A stretch of DNA of 64,000 bases from Paracoccaceae bacterium. GTDB taxonomy: Bacteria > Pseudomonadota > Alphaproteobacteria > Rhodobacterales > Rhodobacteraceae. The DNA lies in the NCBI GenBank assembly GCA_012270125.1, contig JAAXIY010000002.1:1-64000 (forward strand), in the 5' to 3' direction. Below the pieces are notes generated by a model. The model saw only the letters and a list, made by a program, of their open reading frames with translations, did not search any database and had not been told where the DNA came from. A program made the position numbers and the translations under genes. Below, piece by piece: positions 1-8,143 of this stretch (position 1 is its first letter; each line of letters begins with the position of its first letter).

Positions 1-261
1 GTCTTCAGAGATCGAAAATCTGATATACCGGATGATAAAATACTGGTGCCAGGCGTGGTCGACACGACAACAAATTTTGTGGAGCATCCTGAATTAGTAG
101 CGCAAAGAATCAGGAATTTTATTAATATAGTTGGTGAAAATCGAGTTATAGCTGGTAGTGATTGTGGTTTCGGAACATTTGCAGGGTTTGGGGCAGTTGA
201 TCCAGAAATAGCCTATGCAAAATTGGATGCTCTTTCTCAAGGCGCTAAACTGGCTCTCTAA
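1..261 (+). CDS. Partial MetE-like cobalamin-independent methionine synthase family protein (C-terminus)
   Basis: Only the last 86 codons lie in the window; the reading frame is open from base 1 and stops with TAA at 259-261. The text KILVPGVVDTTTNFVEHPE followed by an AGSDCGFGTF motif is typical of the C-terminal barrel of the MetE / epoxyalkane:CoM transferase superfamily, where the Cys of the DCG motif is a zinc ligand. These enzymes move a methyl or alkyl group to a thiol. The true substrate of this paralogue cannot be told from the tail; it belongs to the short 'cobalamin-independent methionine synthase II' group rather than to full MetE. It converges on gcvP. Confidence 0.75.
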   Translation, partial: VFRDRKSDIPDDKILVPGVVDTTTNFVEHPELVAQRIRNFINIVGENRVIAGSDCGFGTFAGFGAVDPEIAYAKLDALSQGAKLAL

Positions 262-276
262 ACCCTGTTTGTTTAT

Positions 277-297
277 GCTCGAGGCGTTGCCTCGAGC
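277..297. terminator. Perfect 9-bp inverted repeat between convergent genes
   Basis: GCTCGAGGC-GTT-GCCTCGAGC forms a GC-rich hairpin with a 3-base loop, exactly between the stop of the MetE-like gene and the stop of gcvP. Its placement fits a bidirectional terminator, but the flanking T-runs are short (TAAATTTTA on the plus side), so termination is inferred. Confidence 0.55.
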
Positions 298-303
298 TAA
301 ATT

Positions 304-3153
304 TTACTCAGCTGCCTCAGCATATTCTGACATTGGTGGACAAGTGCAAACAAGATGACGATCGCCATAGACGTTATCAATTCTATTAACTGGTGGCCAA
401 TATTTATCGACTTTAAAAGCTCCTGGAGGGAAACACCCTTGTTCACGTGAATATGGTCGTTCCCAACTGCCGACAAGGTCTTGGACAGTATGAGGTGCAT
501 TACAAAGTGGATTATTATCCCTAGGATATTTACCATCTTCAATAAGTTTAATCTCTTCTCTGATTGACAACATGGCGTCACAGAACCGATCTAATTCTGC
601 TTTCGTTTCTGACTCGGTGGGTTCAATCATTAAAGTACCCGATACTGGCCAGCTCATTGTCGGAGCGTGGAAGCCACTATCAATTAAACGTTTTGCTATA
701 TCGTCAACACTTACACCAGCTGTTTCGGCAAATGGTCGTGTGTCAATAATACACTCATGTGCAACTCTTCCATTCGCACCACGATAAAGAACATCAAATG
801 CTCCCTCTAAGCGTTTAGCAATGTAATTTGCATTCAAAATTGCCACTCTTGTAGCTTGAGTAAGTCCTTCGCCACCCATCATTAGGCAATAGGCCCAAGA
901 TATAGGTAGTAAAGAGGGTGAACCAAAAGGTGCGGCTGATACTGGCCCAGTGTCGTCTCCAAGCTCTGGGTGTCCAGGTAAATGTGGTGTTAGGTGGGCT
1001 TTTACACCAATAGGTCCCATTCCTGGTCCGCCACCACCGTGAGGGATGCAAAACGTTTTATGTAGATTTAGATGACTAACGTCGCCTCCAATATCACCGG
1101 GACGACTTAATCCGACCATTGCATTCATATTGGCCCCGTCAATATAAACCTGACCGCCATATTCGTGTGTGATTGCGCATACTTCATGGACTGTCTCCTC
1201 AAATACCCCATGAGTTGAAGGGTATGTGATCATGCAGCCAGCTAAATAATCTTTATGTATTTCAGCTTTCTCTCTGAAGTCATTTACGTCGATATCTCCA
1301 TTTTCTGCGGATTGTACGGGTATTACCTTCCATCCAACCATTTGAGCGCTTGCTGGATTGGTTCCATGAGCCGACGTTGGGATCAAACAAACATTTCTAT
1401 GCTGATCACCATTAGCTCTATGAAATTCTGCTATTGTTAATAATCCTGCATACTCACCCTGCGCGCCCGAATTAGGTTGCATCGAAATTGCATCATAGCC
1501 TGTAATATCACATAGCTTTGACGAAAGATCTGAAATCATTTCTTCATAACCAAGCGCTTGATCTCTTGGTACAAAAGGATGCAAAAGTGAAAATTCACGC
1601 CAACTAACTGGCATCATTTCAGCAGCTGAATTTAATTTCATAGTGCATGATCCAAGTGGAATCATTGCACGGTCTAATGCTAGATCTCTATCTGCCAATC
1701 TCCGCATGTAGCGCATCATTTCAGTTTCTGCGCGGTTCATATGAAAAACGTCATGCTCAAGGTATTTAGTCTTTCGATGTAGGCTATTGGGAACACGGTA
1801 ATCATGGGACAGATCATCATCATTTCGACTTATACCAAATGCACGCCAAACTGCCTCTGTAACTTTGCGCCGTGAACGCTCATCTAAAGTGATGCCGATT
1901 TTTGTTTTCCCAACAGCGCGAAGATTAATACCTTCGCGCACAGCTGCGTCCATGACAGTTTTTTGCATTAGACCGACTTCAACAGTGATTGTGTCAAAAA
2001 ATGCATCTGGTTCTACTTTAAATCCGGCAGTTTCCAGGCCTTTCGCTAACCTTACTGTTTTTCTGTGGATCCTTTGTGCAATGGCTTTTAGACCTTCTGG
2101 GCCATGAAATACTGCATAGAATGAAGCCATAACTGCCAAAAGTGCCTGTGCTGTACAAACATTAGAGGTCGCTTTTTCCCGTCTAATATGTTGCTCTCGG
2201 GTTTGCAATGAGAGCCTGTAAGCAGTTCTATTCTGCGCATCAATCGAAATCCCAACTAGTCGCCCGGGCATTGATCTTTTATAAGCATCCTTTGTGGCCA
2301 TGTAAGCTGCATGGGGACCGCCGTATCCTACTGGCACTCCAAAACGTTGAGTGCTTCCGATTGCGATATCAGCTCCCATGGCTCCTGGCTCTTTTAGTAG
2401 AGTAAGTGATAGTGGATCAGCGGCGATGACAGCGATAGCTTTGTTTTCGTGGAGTTTTTCAATATGTTTTGTGAAATCTCTAACATGACCAAAAGTACCT
2501 GGATACTGAAAGATTGCTCCAAAAACGCTTGATGGACTAAGATTGTCAGGGTCCCCAACAATAATTTCAATATTTAAAGGACGGGCCCTAGTTTTCATAA
2601 CTGCAATGTTTTGGGGATGACAATTTTCATCAATGAAAAACGCTTTTTCTTTTGACTTGGCAACTCTCTCCGCCATTGTCATCGCTTCTGCACAAGCAGT
2701 GGCTTCGTCCAAGAGTGATGCATTAGCAATTTCAAGACCAGTCAGATCGGAGATCATTGTTTGGTAATTTAATAGAGCTTCCAAGCGCCCTTGGCTTATT
2801 TCCGGTTGATAAGGTGTGTAGGCCGTATACCAGGCTGGATTTTCTAAAATATTTCTTTGAATTACTGGGGGTGTAACTGTTCCATGATAACCTTGGCCAA
2901 TAAGGCTGGTTAGAACTTTATTTTTAGATGCAGTGATCCGCATGTGGTTTAATAGAGCTCTTTCTGATTTAGGCTTTCCAAAGTTTAAAGGTTTTTTCTG
3001 CCTGATAGAACTTGGAAGCGTCTCATCAATAAGACTATCGAGATTGGACAGGCCCAGTGTTTCTAGCATATGAGCCATCTCCGATGGTGAGGGTCCAATA
3101 TGCCTTCGGTTTGCGAAATCGTAGGGTAGGTAATCTGTTGGTGTAAATGGCAT
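304..3153 (-). CDS. gcvP: Glycine dehydrogenase (decarboxylating), P-protein
   Basis: The 949-residue protein is a full-length single-chain P-protein. It uses PLP to decarboxylate glycine and passes the aminomethyl group to the lipoyl arm of GcvH. The start region carries the family signature (FANRHIGPS-like, residues 14-24). The PLP lysine is K699 in [17 protein letters not shown]. The N-terminal half is the catalytically degenerate repeat and the C-terminal half carries the active site. The ATG at 3153 is preceded by AAGGAATA. It is the last gene of gcvT-gcvH-gcvP, starting 30 bases after gcvH, and should be under the glycine riboswitch upstream of gcvT. Confidence 0.97.
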   Translation of the reverse strand: MPFTPTDYLPYDFANRRHIGPSPSEMAHMLETLGLSNLDSLIDETLPSSIRQKKPLNFGKPKSERALLNHMRITASKNKVLTSLIGQGYHGTVTPPVIQRNILENPAWYTAYTPYQPEISQGRLEALLNYQTMISDLTGLEIANASLLDEATACAEAMTMAERVAKSKEKAFFIDENCHPQNIAVMKTRARPLNIEIIVGDPDNLSPSSVFGAIFQYPGTFGHVRDFTKHIEKLHENKAIAVIAADPLSLTLLKEPGAMGADIAIGSTQRFGVPVGYGGPHAAYMATKDAYKRSMPGRLVGISIDAQNRTAYRLSLQTREQHIRREKATSNVCTAQALLAVMASFYAVFHGPEGLKAIAQRIHRKTVRLAKGLETAGFKVEPDAFFDTITVEVGLMQKTVMDAAVREGINLRAVGKTKIGITLDERSRRKVTEAVWRAFGISRNDDDLSHDYRVPNSLHRKTKYLEHDVFHMNRAETEMMRYMRRLADRDLALDRAMIPLGSCTMKLNSAAEMMPVSWREFSLLHPFVPRDQALGYEEMISDLSSKLCDITGYDAISMQPNSGAQGEYAGLLTIAEFHRANGDQHRNVCLIPTSAHGTNPASAQMVGWKVIPVQSAENGDIDVNDFREKAEIHKDYLAGCMITYPSTHGVFEETVHEVCAITHEYGGQVYIDGANMNAMVGLSRPGDIGGDVSHLNLHKTFCIPHGGGGPGMGPIGVKAHLTPHLPGHPELGDDTGPVSAAPFGSPSLLPISWAYCLMMGGEGLTQATRVAILNANYIAKRLEGAFDVLYRGANGRVAHECIIDTRPFAETAGVSVDDIAKRLIDSGFHAPTMSWPVSGTLMIEPTESETKAELDRFCDAMLSIREEIKLIEDGKYPRDNNPLCNAPHTVQDLVGSWERPYSREQGCFPPGAFKVDKYWPPVNRIDNVYGDRHLVCTCPPMSEYAEAAE

Positions 3154-3183
3154 GAATTATTCCTTAATTTCTACAATATGAAT

Positions 3184-3543
3184 TCAGCTAATAAGTTTAT
3201 TGTATTCGTCTTCAGTCATATAGTCTTCTACTTGTGATGGATCCGATGGTTTCATCTTAAAAAACCATGCCTCGCCCATTGGATCTTCATTAACTTTACT
3301 TGGCTCATCAGATAATGCCTCATTAATTTCAATAATTTCGCCATCTAATGGAGCTAAAATATCTGATGCAGCTTTTACACTTTCAATAACTACAACCTCG
3401 TCATCTTTCGAAACAGTTATACCCTCATCTGGAAGCTCAACAAAAACCACGTCGCCTAATTGCGTGCTAGCATGCTCGGTAATACCAACAACAACTATTT
3501 CTCCCTCTGTTCGAAGCCATTCATGTTCTTCTGTAAATTTCAT
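3184..3543 (-). CDS. gcvH: Glycine cleavage system H protein
   Basis: A 119-residue protein of usual GcvH length. The lipoylated lysine is K57 in the ESVKAASD motif. The start EEHEWLR and the tail EDPMGEAWFFKMKPSD are family hallmarks. It carries the aminomethyl intermediate from GcvP to GcvT and is reoxidised by dihydrolipoamide dehydrogenase, which is not encoded in this window. The ATG at 3543 follows an AGGAGA ribosome binding site. It sits 17 bases after gcvT and 30 before gcvP. Confidence 0.97.
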   Translation of the reverse strand: MKFTEEHEWLRTEGEIVVVGITEHASTQLGDVVFVELPDEGITVSKDDEVVVIESVKAASDILAPLDGEIIEINEALSDEPSKVNEDPMGEAWFFKMKPSDPSQVEDYMTEDEYNKLIS

Positions 3544-3560
3544 TTTGGTTCTCCTGTTGA

Positions 3561-4688
3561 TTAGCGTTTAAAATTAAGCGGGACAAAAGGAAGTTTTGCA
3601 ATCTTTACTGGCACCCTTTTCCCACGAAGTTCACCGAATAAGTTATCATTGCTATCCTCATATTCGCTATTAATATATCCCATTGCGACGGGGTGACCTA
3701 CAGTTGGCCCATATCCGCCTGAAGTTATTTTTCCGATAACTTCTTTTGAGCTTTCTGTTTCATAAATTTCCACGCCTTCTCTCATTGGAGCTCGGGTTTG
3801 TGGAAGAAAACCCACTCTTTTTCTATAAGTTCCCATGTCAAGCTGCTGGGTTATAATCTTATCACCTAGAAAGCCGTTGGCTCTTTCTCCATTTGTTCTT
3901 CTGGCTTTTTGAATCGCCCAAGTTAATGAGGCTTCTACTGGTGTAGTCTCCTCATCAATATCATGGCCATAAAGGCATAATCCCGCTTCCAACCGAAGGC
4001 TGTCACGAGCTCCCAGACCAACAAATTCGACTTCCTGTTTTGATAAAATACTTCTTGTTATAGCCTCAGCAGCGCTTGAAGGTATCGATATTTCGAAACC
4101 GTCTTCTCCAGTATATCCAGATCTTGATATCCAGCATTCAGCGCCAGCAATAGAAAGGGTTTCTATATCCATGAATTTCATGGCTGAAATCTGTGAATTG
4201 AATTCACTCAGAACGGTTTCGGAGGCTGGCCCTTGCAAAGCGATTAGGGCTCGATTTTCTATTACTTCAATTGAAATTTCTGGCTCTAAAAGTGTCCTTA
4301 AGTGAACTATGTCTGAGTCTTTGCAAGCGGCATTTAAAACAACAAATATATGATCTTCTCGGTTACTAAACATTAAGTCATCCAAAATACCGCCACCATC
4401 GGTTGTTAAGAAACCATATCTTTGCCTTCCCACTTTTAAACCGAGAACGTCCATTGGTATTGCTTTTTCTAATGCAAGCGCGGTTTCCTGATATGAGCTT
4501 CCACGCAAAGTGATTTGACCCATATGGCTCACATCGAATAGGCCAGCCTTTGTTCTTGTATGCTGATGTTCGCCCAAAATTCCCAAACTGTACTGAACTG
4601 GCATTTCATAACCAGCAAATTCAGTCAGCTTGGCACCAAGCTCGCAATGTAACTCATAAAGCGGTGTTCTTTTCAAGGCTTGGGCCAT
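3561..4688 (-). CDS. gcvT: Glycine cleavage system aminomethyltransferase, T-protein
   Basis: About 375 residues from the chosen start MAQALKRTPLYELH. The enzyme moves the methylene group from the GcvH lipoyl arm to tetrahydrofolate and releases ammonia. It has the usual folate-binding landmarks (LFDVSHMGQ, GYTGEDGFE, ARDSLRLEAGLCLYGHD). The frame stays open 18 codons further up to 4742, but that stretch lies in the riboswitch leader. The ATG at 4688 has a GAGAGGAAAG ribosome binding site, so I chose it. It is the first gene of the gcv operon. A small GC hairpin (GCCGGA...TCCGGC) lies just before this ribosome binding site. Confidence 0.95.
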   Translation of the reverse strand: MAQALKRTPLYELHCELGAKLTEFAGYEMPVQYSLGILGEHQHTRTKAGLFDVSHMGQITLRGSSYQETALALEKAIPMDVLGLKVGRQRYGFLTTDGGGILDDLMFSNREDHIFVVLNAACKDSDIVHLRTLLEPEISIEVIENRALIALQGPASETVLSEFNSQISAMKFMDIETLSIAGAECWISRSGYTGEDGFEISIPSSAAEAITRSILSKQEVEFVGLGARDSLRLEAGLCLYGHDIDEETTPVEASLTWAIQKARRTNGERANGFLGDKIITQQLDMGTYRKRVGFLPQTRAPMREGVEIYETESSKEVIGKITSGGYGPTVGHPVAMGYINSEYEDSNDNLFGELRGKRVPVKIAKLPFVPLNFKR

Positions 4689-4761
4689 TTTCGTCTTTCC
4701 TCTCGCCGGAATTACGAAAATCCGGCACCTATTTTCTCGCACAGATGTGCAAGCTTCTAGA

Positions 4762-4918
4762 TGCCCCCTCTGTCCTTTTGCCTGAGATCGTTATCCCTTC
4801 GGCGGGTGCGTTTTGCACCACTCTCCAGAGTTATTCGTCACGACGGTCCTTTTGCCTGAGAGTTTCCGGGGGCGGTTGCTCCTTCGGCACTGCAATGCAG
4901 TTCTCCCATCGTGTCATG
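4762..4918 (-). ncRNA. Tandem glycine riboswitch (gcvT motif) in the gcv leader
   Basis: Two aptamers lie in series on the minus strand. Aptamer 1 (about 4915-4839) has GGGAGA, CCGAAGGAGCAA and CTCTCAGGCAAAAGGAC, closed by a CACGA/TCGTG P1 stem. Aptamer 2 (about 4836-4764) has GGAGAG, CGCCGAAGGG and ATCTCAGGCAAAAGGAC, closed by CTCTG/CAGAG. These are the conserved cores of the glycine riboswitch, which in this position normally turns on gcv expression when glycine is high. A GCCGGA/TCCGGC hairpin between aptamer 2 and the gcvT ribosome binding site could belong to the expression platform; that is inference. Confidence 0.95.
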
Positions 4919-4926
4919 TCGACTGT

Positions 4927-4932
4927 AGTATA
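4927..4932 (-). promoter_or_regulatory. Candidate -10 element of the gcv promoter
   Basis: On the minus strand TATACT lies about 10 bases before the start of aptamer 1, with TTGTCA-like sequence further upstream at non-ideal spacing. The position fits a promoter reading into the riboswitch, but the -35 assignment is uncertain. Confidence 0.35.
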
Positions 4933-4981
4933 CCTTTTTGTTTCTGACAAGAACTGAAACCGTGATATCTATTTACCTTTG

Positions 4982-5845
4982 CTAAATTGCTACCTTTTTG
5001 CTTTCTTCCAGATAAATTTCTCTTAATTGGGAGGAGTTGGATCCGGGTACGCCTTGACCAATTTTATTCCCATCAATTTCTATTACTGGCATAACAAAAG
5101 TACTTGCAGAGGTTATGAAGGCTTCATCTGCCTCATATGCCTCATCAAGAGTGAAATTCCGCTCTTCAACCTGCATTTGAGCCTCTTTTGCAAACCTTAA
5201 AACAGCTGCCCTAGTGATGCCGTGCAAGATATCATTCGAAAGACCTCGGGTGATTATTTTATTATTTTTTATAATGTAGGCGTTGTTTGAGGTTCCTTCA
5301 GTAACGTACCCGTCTTGAACCATCCAAGCATCATCAGCGCCGACTTTCTTAGCCATCATTTTGCCCATAGAGGGATATAATAGTTGAACAGTTTTGATAT
5401 CGCGCCTTCCCCACCTTTCGTCGTCAATGCTAATAATTTTTAACCCTTTATTAGCCAATGTGCTATTTGCTAAACCTGGTTTGTTTTGCGTAAATAATAC
5501 AACTGTTGGATCCGTTTCATCTGGATTGGGATATACGAAATCTCGGTCGGATGGAGATCCGCGTGATATCTGTAGATAAACCAAGCCTTCATCAATATTA
5601 TTTACACGGACGAGCTCTCTGTGGACCGCTAAAAGTTCTTCATAGGATATGGGGTTTTTCATATCTAATTCATCAAGAGATCTATTGAGTCTCTTGGCAT
5701 GCCCTTTGAAATCAATAAGTTTTCCATCTAAAACTGATGTCACTTCATAGACCGCGTCAGCCATCAGAAATCCTCTATCAAAAACTGATATTTTTGCTTC
5801 ATTTTCTGAAACGTATTCACCATTGAGATAAACTGTTCTGGTCAT
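4982..5845 (-). CDS. dat: D-amino-acid transaminase (class IV PLP aminotransferase)
   Basis: About 287 residues from the ATG at 5845, chosen because AAAGGAGCAG precedes it and because family members start with TRTVYLNGEYV. It has the fold-type IV landmarks FDRGFLMADAVYEV, the Schiff-base lysine K151 in RRDIKTVQLL and the PLP-contacting E183 in VTEGTSNNAY. These fit D-alanine/D-amino-acid transaminase better than branched-chain aminotransferase. It would exchange amino groups between D-amino acids and 2-oxo acids, making or using D-glutamate. It starts 14 bases after the DgcA-like gene, in an apparent operon dgcN-dgcA-dat, which fits a role in D-amino-acid metabolism. A 4-amino-4-deoxychorismate lyase role is less likely. 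Confidence 0.85.
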   Translation of the reverse strand: MTRTVYLNGEYVSENEAKISVFDRGFLMADAVYEVTSVLDGKLIDFKGHAKRLNRSLDELDMKNPISYEELLAVHRELVRVNNIDEGLVYLQISRGSPSDRDFVYPNPDETDPTVVLFTQNKPGLANSTLANKGLKIISIDDERWGRRDIKTVQLLYPSMGKMMAKKVGADDAWMVQDGYVTEGTSNNAYIIKNNKIITRGLSNDILHGITRAAVLRFAKEAQMQVEERNFTLDEAYEADEAFITSASTFVMPVIEIDGNKIGQGVPGSNSSQLREIYLEESKKVAI

Positions 5846-5859
5846 GCACTGCTCCTTTA

Positions 5860-6831
5860 TTAGCCCCAGAGATCTTTTACAGGAGGATGAACCCAACTTT
5901 CATCATATAAAAGACCATGTTGTCTGTCTTGCGCTAGCAGCAGAGGACCGTCAAGGTCTACAAATGTCGCGTTTTGTGCAATTAACGTTGCCGGTGCCAT
6001 TGCAAGAGAACTTCCCACCATGCAGCCAACCATAATTTTGAAGCCAGCCTCCACAGCTTTATTTTTTAGAAGTAATGCCTCAGTCAATCCACCAGTTTTG
6101 TCTAACTTGATATTAACAAAGTCATACTTTCCAATTAATTTTTCTAAACTTTTTCGATCATGACAACTTTCGTCAGCACATATTGGGAGTGGGCGAGGAA
6201 GCCCAATAAGATCGTCGTCTTTATCTGCTGGAAGAGGTTGCTCAACTAATTTGACCCCAAGTTTTACTAACTTAGGTGCAAGTTGTGAATAAACTTCCGC
6301 ATCCCAACCTTCATTTGCATCGACTATAATCTCTGAGTTTGGAGCGCCTTTTCTGACAGCTTCAAGGCGGGGCATGTCATTTGGTGTTCCCAATTTGATT
6401 TTCAGTAGTGGCCTATTTGAATTTTTTTCTGCCTGCTTGAACATATTTTCAGGCTCGTCTAGTGAAAGAGTATAAGCAGTTATATTTTTCTCAGGTTTCT
6501 GGATATTAGCTGTTTCCCAAATTCTTTGGTCTAGTTTTTTACATTCAAAATCCCACAGTGCGCAGTCTACAGCATTTCGGGCGGCTCCGGGGGGTAGAGT
6601 TTCTTGCAGAGTTTCCTTGTCAATATTGTCTGGTAAGTCTTCTATTTGTTTAGTAACGCTTTCCAAGGTTTCATCGTAGCGAGCATAGGGAACACATTCC
6701 CCACGACCAATAATACCATCTTTTTCGTAGATAACGGTTACAACTTCCGCTTGAGTTCTAGCACCTCTAGATATCCTAAAGACCTGAGCAAGTGGAAAAA
6801 TTTCAACTTTAGCTTGGATCACAACATGCAA
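5860..6831 (-). CDS. dgcA: Enolase-superfamily epimerase, likely N-acetyl-D-glutamate racemase DgcA / dipeptide epimerase
   Basis: A 323-residue member of the muconate lactonizing/epimerase branch of the enolase superfamily. The acid/base and metal residues are in place: the KxK motif (K144, K146), metal ligands D171 (IIVDANEGW), E197 (LVEQPLP) and D220 (ICADES), and the second base K242 (FVNIKLDKTGG). The family includes L-Ala-D/L-Glu epimerases. Where the gene sits beside a DUF1611 gene, it has been described as DgcA, which racemises N-acetyl-D-glutamate to the L form. The DUF1611 gene lies just upstream here, which favours that role. Dipeptide epimerase activity remains possible. Confidence 0.85.
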   Translation of the reverse strand: MHVVIQAKVEIFPLAQVFRISRGARTQAEVVTVIYEKDGIIGRGECVPYARYDETLESVTKQIEDLPDNIDKETLQETLPPGAARNAVDCALWDFECKKLDQRIWETANIQKPEKNITAYTLSLDEPENMFKQAEKNSNRPLLKIKLGTPNDMPRLEAVRKGAPNSEIIVDANEGWDAEVYSQLAPKLVKLGVKLVEQPLPADKDDDLIGLPRPLPICADESCHDRKSLEKLIGKYDFVNIKLDKTGGLTEALLLKNKAVEAGFKIMVGCMVGSSLAMAPATLIAQNATFVDLDGPLLLAQDRQHGLLYDESWVHPPVKDLWG

Positions 6832-6850
6832 CCTAATTTAATTAAATGAC

Positions 6851-7855
6851 TCAACTAATATTTGCCAAAGCGTCTACCAATTTATCTGCTCCAAATCTAA
6901 AAGGATCAGTTGCAGGTAAATTCAGCTCTTTTTCTATCGATGAAAGATAGGCTTTAGCCTCCTGTTCTTCCATGTTCTGAGTGTTAACCGAAACTCCAAC
7001 AACCTTACAGTCTGGGTTTGCGACCTTTGCCAGGTGGAGTGCAGTGTCGTTTAGATCCTTTAAGCTAGGCAAACTGTATTCAGGTAATCCCCTCATATGT
7101 TTCCTCGTTGGTTCATGACAAAGTATCAAAGCATCTGGCTGACCGCCATGGACAAGTGCCATTGTCACACCGGAGTAAGACACATGAAATAAACTGCCTT
7201 GCCCCTCAATTAAATCCCAGTGGTCTTCATCATTATCAGGTGTGAGGTATTCTATTGAACCAGCCATAAAGTCAGCTATCACCGCGTCTAATGGGACACC
7301 ATTACCCGTAATTAATATTCCTGTTTGACCTGTAGCTCGAAAGGTTGACTTCATACCTCTTTCTTGCATCAGTCTGTCCATTGCCATTGCAGTATACATT
7401 TTGCCCGCTGAGCAATCTGTCCCGACCGCAAGGCATCTTTTGCCACTACGTTTCTTTCCGTTTGCAATAGGGTATTCTACGGTCGGTATTCGAACGTCAT
7501 GAAGGCGGCGACCATATTTTTTAGCATGAGTAACTAAATCGGGTTCATCGCGTAAGAGATTATGCAGGCCGCTGGCCAAATCAAAACCCGTTTTAAGGGC
7601 TTCAATTAATATTACTTTCCACGCTTCGGAGATGTAGCCGCCTCGATTTGCCACGCCGATTACCATCGTTCGGGCGCCTTTTTCAAAAGCCTGCTCTAGA
7701 GTAAGATCTTCTATATTTAAATCGGCATTGCAACCAGGCATGCGAAGCTGGCCTACCGCGTTTTCAGGCCGCCAATCTTTTATTCCTTGGGCTACTTTGG
7801 CAGATAGTTGATCTGGTGCATCACCTAGAAAAAGTAAATATGGTGTAGGAATCAC
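6851..7855 (-). CDS. dgcN: DUF1611 family protein, likely D-glutamate N-acetyltransferase DgcN
   Basis: The 334-residue protein matches the DUF1611 family throughout. It has an N-terminal Rossmann-like part and a C-terminal P-loop-like segment with a glycine-rich loop GTDCSAGK at 145-152. The family member DgcN acetylates D-glutamate, giving N-acetyl-D-glutamate for the DgcA racemase (reported for marine Pseudoalteromonas). It starts with GTG at 7855 behind a GAGGAG ribosome binding site and is the first gene of dgcN-dgcA-dat, 19 bases ahead of dgcA. No deacetylase is in the cluster, so the product may join arginine/glutamate metabolism elsewhere. Confidence 0.85.
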   Translation of the reverse strand: MIPTPYLLFLGDAPDQLSAKVAQGIKDWRPENAVGQLRMPGCNADLNIEDLTLEQAFEKGARTMVIGVANRGGYISEAWKVILIEALKTGFDLASGLHNLLRDEPDLVTHAKKYGRRLHDVRIPTVEYPIANGKKRSGKRCLAVGTDCSAGKMYTAMAMDRLMQERGMKSTFRATGQTGILITGNGVPLDAVIADFMAGSIEYLTPDNDEDHWDLIEGQGSLFHVSYSGVTMALVHGGQPDALILCHEPTRKHMRGLPEYSLPSLKDLNDTALHLAKVANPDCKVVGVSVNTQNMEEQEAKAYLSSIEKELNLPATDPFRFGADKLVDALANIS

Positions 7856-7900
7856 TTTTTTATCTCCTCTTTATCTAATCAGAATACCTCAGATAAATTT

Positions 7901-7940
7901 TAAAATTATCTTTTTTTTGTTAAAATTATCTTTTTTTTGC
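7901..7940. repeat. 20-bp tandem duplication in the dgcN-mcl1 intergenic region
   Basis: Two copies of a 20-base unit (TAAAATTATC followed by TTTTTTTTGT, then the same with a final C) lie head to tail. They sit about 45 bases upstream of dgcN inside the 288-base AT-rich gap 7856-8143. The rest of this gap holds the divergent promoters of dgcN and mcl1, and TTTGATCAAA palindromes at 7964-7973; I see no small gene in it. Confidence 0.8.
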
Positions 7941-8143
7941 ATAATCCTTTTAATCAAAAGTAGTTTGATCAAAGAATATTTTAATTTATGTAAATTTTGT
8001 CTAATTATAACGCTGTAAATTTTTGAAATTATCTTAAATTTGCTTGCTTAATGTTTCTAAGTTTGTCTTGAAAAAATCATTCGTACTAAATAACAAATGA
8101 TCACTTCTAGTTTGCTTAAAATCTTTAAATTAGGGCCATACAT

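Noticed and set aside
564-787. Two overlapping plus-strand frames inside gcvP
   Set aside because: Antisense to the well-conserved gcvP; they are out-of-frame shadows.
4550-4957. 135-residue plus-strand frame across the gcv leader
   Set aside because: It lies antisense over the gcvT start and both glycine riboswitch aptamers, whose conserved bases explain the sequence; it has no ribosome binding site.
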